Shown piece by piece: positions 7,649 through 9,595 of a stretch of 9,595 bases of DNA. Under the pieces are notes generated by a model. The model worked only from the letters and a program-made list of their open reading frames with translations. It had not been told where the DNA came from and did not search any database. The first letter of the stretch is position 1; the number at the start of each line of letters is the position of its first letter. Both the position numbers and the translations under genes were made by a program. Source of the stretch: Chitinophagaceae bacterium (GTDB taxonomy: Bacteria > Bacteroidota > Bacteroidia > Chitinophagales > Chitinophagaceae). Location of the stretch: contig JAOQAL010000134.1 in NCBI GenBank assembly GCA_025963615.1, positions 1 through 9,595 of the forward strand, read 5' to 3'.

Positions 7649-9384
7649 CTACCCTCGATTGGATAGTTCTTGTAATAACCTTGCTGGGTATCGTATTTTA
7701 TGGCCTGTACAAGAGCCGTACGACCCGTAACCTGGATGGTTATTTTCTATCTGACCGGAGTATGCCCTGGGGAATTGTTTTGTTGAGTATTATGGGTACA
7801 CAAGCCAGCGCCATCACGTTTATTTCAGCGCCGGGGCAGGCTTATACGGATGGTATGCGGTTTGTACAGCAGTATTTCGGACTGCCACTAGCCATGGTGG
7901 TTATTTGTATTGCCTTTGTGCCCATTTTCAGTAAACTAAAAGTATATACCGCCTACGAATACCTTGAAACACGGTTTGACGGGAAAACGAGAATGCTGAT
8001 TTCTTTTTTGTTTCTCCTGAACCGCGGTTTGTCAACCGGTATCAGTGTATTCGCACCTTCGATCATCCTTTCGTCGATGCTTGGATGGAATATTTACTGG
8101 ACTAATATTTTTATGGGCGGCCTGGTCCTTATTTATACCATGAGTGGCGGTGCAAGAGCGGTTGCCAATACACAAAAACTACAACTCGTTATTATTTTCT
8201 CAGGGATGTTCCTGGCTGCATTCATGGTAGTCAGGATGCTACCCGCTGGCGTGGGTTTCACGGATGCATTACACGTTAGTGGAAAATTGGGCAAGCTGAA
8301 TGTGATCAGCACGGGCTTTACTAAAAATGGTTTTGACTGGAGCGACCAATATAATTTGTTCAGCGGGTTGATTGGCGGTTTTTTCCTGATGTTATCTTAT
8401 TTCGGCGCCGATCAATCGCAGGTGGGACGTTATCTTACTGCAAAATCTCTTACAGAAAGCCGGATGGGGCTGTTGATGAATGGCCTGGTGAAAATTCCGA
8501 TGCAATTTTGTATCCTTTTGATCGGCGCCTTACTTTTTACATTTTATCAATTTAATAAGGCACCGGTCTTTTTTAATGACCGGCAGATTACGAAGATTGA
8601 AAATTCTTCGCTGAAAGATTCTTTTCATCTCGCGGAAACTGAATACGGTAAAATTTCTTTGCAAAAGCAACAGGTGGTTGAGTCTTTCACCAATTCGTTA
8701 CATGCAAAAAGGGAAGATAGTATGACGGTGAATGCGGCAGCGTTAAATCAATTGCAGCAACGGTCGGATAGTATCCGTAAAAAAGTAAAGGGATGGATCA
8801 AATCAAAGGCAGTGGGAGGGGATAGTAGTGATACCAATTATATCTTTCTGCGTTTCGTCCTGGACTATCTGCCGGCAGGCTTGGTGGGCCTTTTAATCGC
8901 TATCATTTTCCTGGCATCCTGGGGTAGTATCGCGGCTGCTATCAATTCACTGGCTTCCTGCACAATGATTGATTTTCACCGGAAGCTGAGTAAGAAGGAT
9001 ATATTACCGGAACGGGAATACGTACTTTCCAAATGGTATACGCTGGGCTGGGGAATTTTCTGTATTATAGTAGCCATGTTTACCTATGATATCGGGAATA
9101 GTCTTATTGAGGCGGTGAATGTGCTGGGCTCTTTATTCTATGGAGTGATACTCGGCGTTTTTGTGGTAGCTTTTTTCTTAAAAAATATCAAAAGCAGCAA
9201 AGCTGTTTTCCTGGCTGCAATTCTTGCTGAATTAATTGTTTTGTTGGTTTTTGCCCTTGCAAAGAATGGAGTTATTAAATTGGGCTTTCTCTGGCTGAAT
9301 CCAATCGGGGTATTTTTCGTGATTTTCTTTTCGTTGCTGCTTCAGACCTTATTTTGGAAAGAGGAGAAAAAACCATCTCTATAG
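7645..9384 (+). CDS. Sodium:solute symporter (SSS family) with a long hydrophilic insert
   Basis: A 579-residue inner-membrane transporter. The start overlaps the previous stop by four bases, and an in-frame TAA at 7633-7635 excludes a longer form. Family features are the DGYFLSDRSMPW segment (31-42) after the first helix, MSGGARAVANTQKLQ (166-180, the SSS GG-x-AV-x2-T-x3-Q motif), SYFGADQSQVGRYL (251-264, the DQ-x2-V-x-R signature), and INSLAS (433-438) in the helix that carries the Na+ site. I count about 12-13 membrane helices. Between helices ending near 302 and starting near 400 lies a charged, Gln/Lys/Ser-rich insert of about 95 residues with coiled-coil character; N-out family topology puts it in the periplasm. 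SSS proteins use the sodium gradient to import sugars, sialic acids, amino acids, vitamins or ions; nothing here fixes the substrate. Co-translation with a secreted N-deacylase suggests, as inference, a deacylated amino-sugar-like product. Confidence 0.9.
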   Translation: MTTLDWIVLVITLLGIVFYGLYKSRTTRNLDGYFLSDRSMPWGIVLLSIMGTQASAITFISAPGQAYTDGMRFVQQYFGLPLAMVVICIAFVPIFSKLKVYTAYEYLETRFDGKTRMLISFLFLLNRGLSTGISVFAPSIILSSMLGWNIYWTNIFMGGLVLIYTMSGGARAVANTQKLQLVIIFSGMFLAAFMVVRMLPAGVGFTDALHVSGKLGKLNVISTGFTKNGFDWSDQYNLFSGLIGGFFLMLSYFGADQSQVGRYLTAKSLTESRMGLLMNGLVKIPMQFCILLIGALLFTFYQFNKAPVFFNDRQITKIENSSLKDSFHLAETEYGKISLQKQQVVESFTNSLHAKREDSMTVNAAALNQLQQRSDSIRKKVKGWIKSKAVGGDSSDTNYIFLRFVLDYLPAGLVGLLIAIIFLASWGSIAAAINSLASCTMIDFHRKLSKKDILPEREYVLSKWYTLGWGIFCIIVAMFTYDIGNSLIEAVNVLGSLFYGVILGVFVVAFFLKNIKSSKAVFLAAILAELIVLLVFALAKNGVIKLGFLWLNPIGVFFVIFFSLLLQTLFWKEEKKPSL

Positions 9385-9595
9385 ATGCAGGGTTTGAATC
9401 TTGGAAGCGGGGCCGCTTGGAGAACGAAATCGTTGAGAAACTTCCTGCGTGCCAATGACAAACGGAGTAAGGGAGTAGCGATATAATGCTGAATTCACAG
9501 TAGTAAGACAGCCTCATCAGAGAACCAACCCGTCCTGATTTTTTTCGCATAGGCGTCAAGGTAATTTTGATAACAAGTTTGTTGTGTGCTATCAA
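9385..9595. other. 3' flanking region without a supported gene
   Basis: An ATG directly after the symporter stop opens only 33 codons of basic, low-information sequence. A minus-strand frame across this region overlaps the symporter end and lacks family features. There is a short inverted repeat aagcgg-gg-ccgctt at 9405-9418, a possible terminator at 9516-9545, and outer arms ttgata/tatcaa at 9567-9572 and 9590-9595 with an inner aacaa-gt-ttgtt. It could be a dispersed intergenic element or the decayed end of a gene, but nothing here settles it. Confidence 0.45.
9516..9545 (+). terminator. Possible distal terminator of the deacetylase-symporter unit
   Basis: atcag (9516-9520) pairs with ctgat (9535-9539), and two more pairs form if A9521 is bulged (ga with tc). 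Seven T residues follow (9539-9545). The stem is weak and lies about 130 bases after the symporter stop, but no better candidate is nearer. Confidence 0.33.

Noticed and set aside
9385..9420. T-loop-like string gggtttgaatct suggesting a tRNA
   Set aside because: The flanking bases do not form a T-stem, and no acceptor or anticodon arm can be drawn.
9385..9486. 33-codon frame starting directly after the symporter stop
   Set aside because: Short, basic, no helix or motif, and no sign of coupling other than adjacency.
9275..9595. Minus-strand open frame of about 106 codons at the right end
   Set aside because: It overlaps the coding end of the symporter, needs a TTG start at the very edge, and shows no domain or membrane pattern. 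It may only be chance openness, though a gene end entering from the right cannot be fully excluded.

Overview
The window looks like chromosome of a Bacteroidota bacterium, most likely a Chitinophagaceae/Sphingobacteriia-type organism. This is inferred from the gene families, from a signal peptide ending in Ala-Gln, from the lack of Shine-Dalgarno sequences before every start, and from moderate, slightly AT-rich composition. All supported genes are on the + strand. I see no mobile element, tRNA, rRNA or CRISPR array.

Layout: (1) positions 2-2296 hold the 3' part of a large M14 zinc carboxypeptidase-type gene whose start lies left of the window. (2) A 436-base gap (2297-2732) has no convincing gene; it contains one Fnr/Crp-like dyad and a degenerate 30-base duplication. 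(3) Positions 2733-4658 encode a membrane-anchored flotillin/SPFH protein with four tandem beta-rich repeats before its SPFH domain. It is followed by a strong hairpin (4664-4715). (4) Positions 4873-9384 form a tightly packed four-gene unit: a secreted PIG-L/LmbE-type deacetylase, two very small membrane proteins (53 and 41 residues), and a sodium:solute symporter. The junctions are TAATG (1-base overlap), a 2-base gap, and ATGA (4-base overlap), so translational coupling is very likely. (5) The last 211 bases have no supported gene and a possible distal terminator.

How the parts may work together: the deacetylase is predicted to be exported and to remove an acyl group from an amino-sugar-like N-acyl substrate. 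The symporter, coupled to it through two tiny membrane proteins, could import the product or a related small solute. The symporter also carries a long hydrophilic insert in a loop that family topology would place in the periplasm, where it could meet the enzyme. This functional link is inference from gene order. Both large hydrolases end in a class I glutamine-amidotransferase-like fold that lacks the usual nucleophile. The peptidase and the flotillin show no clear functional link to the four-gene unit.
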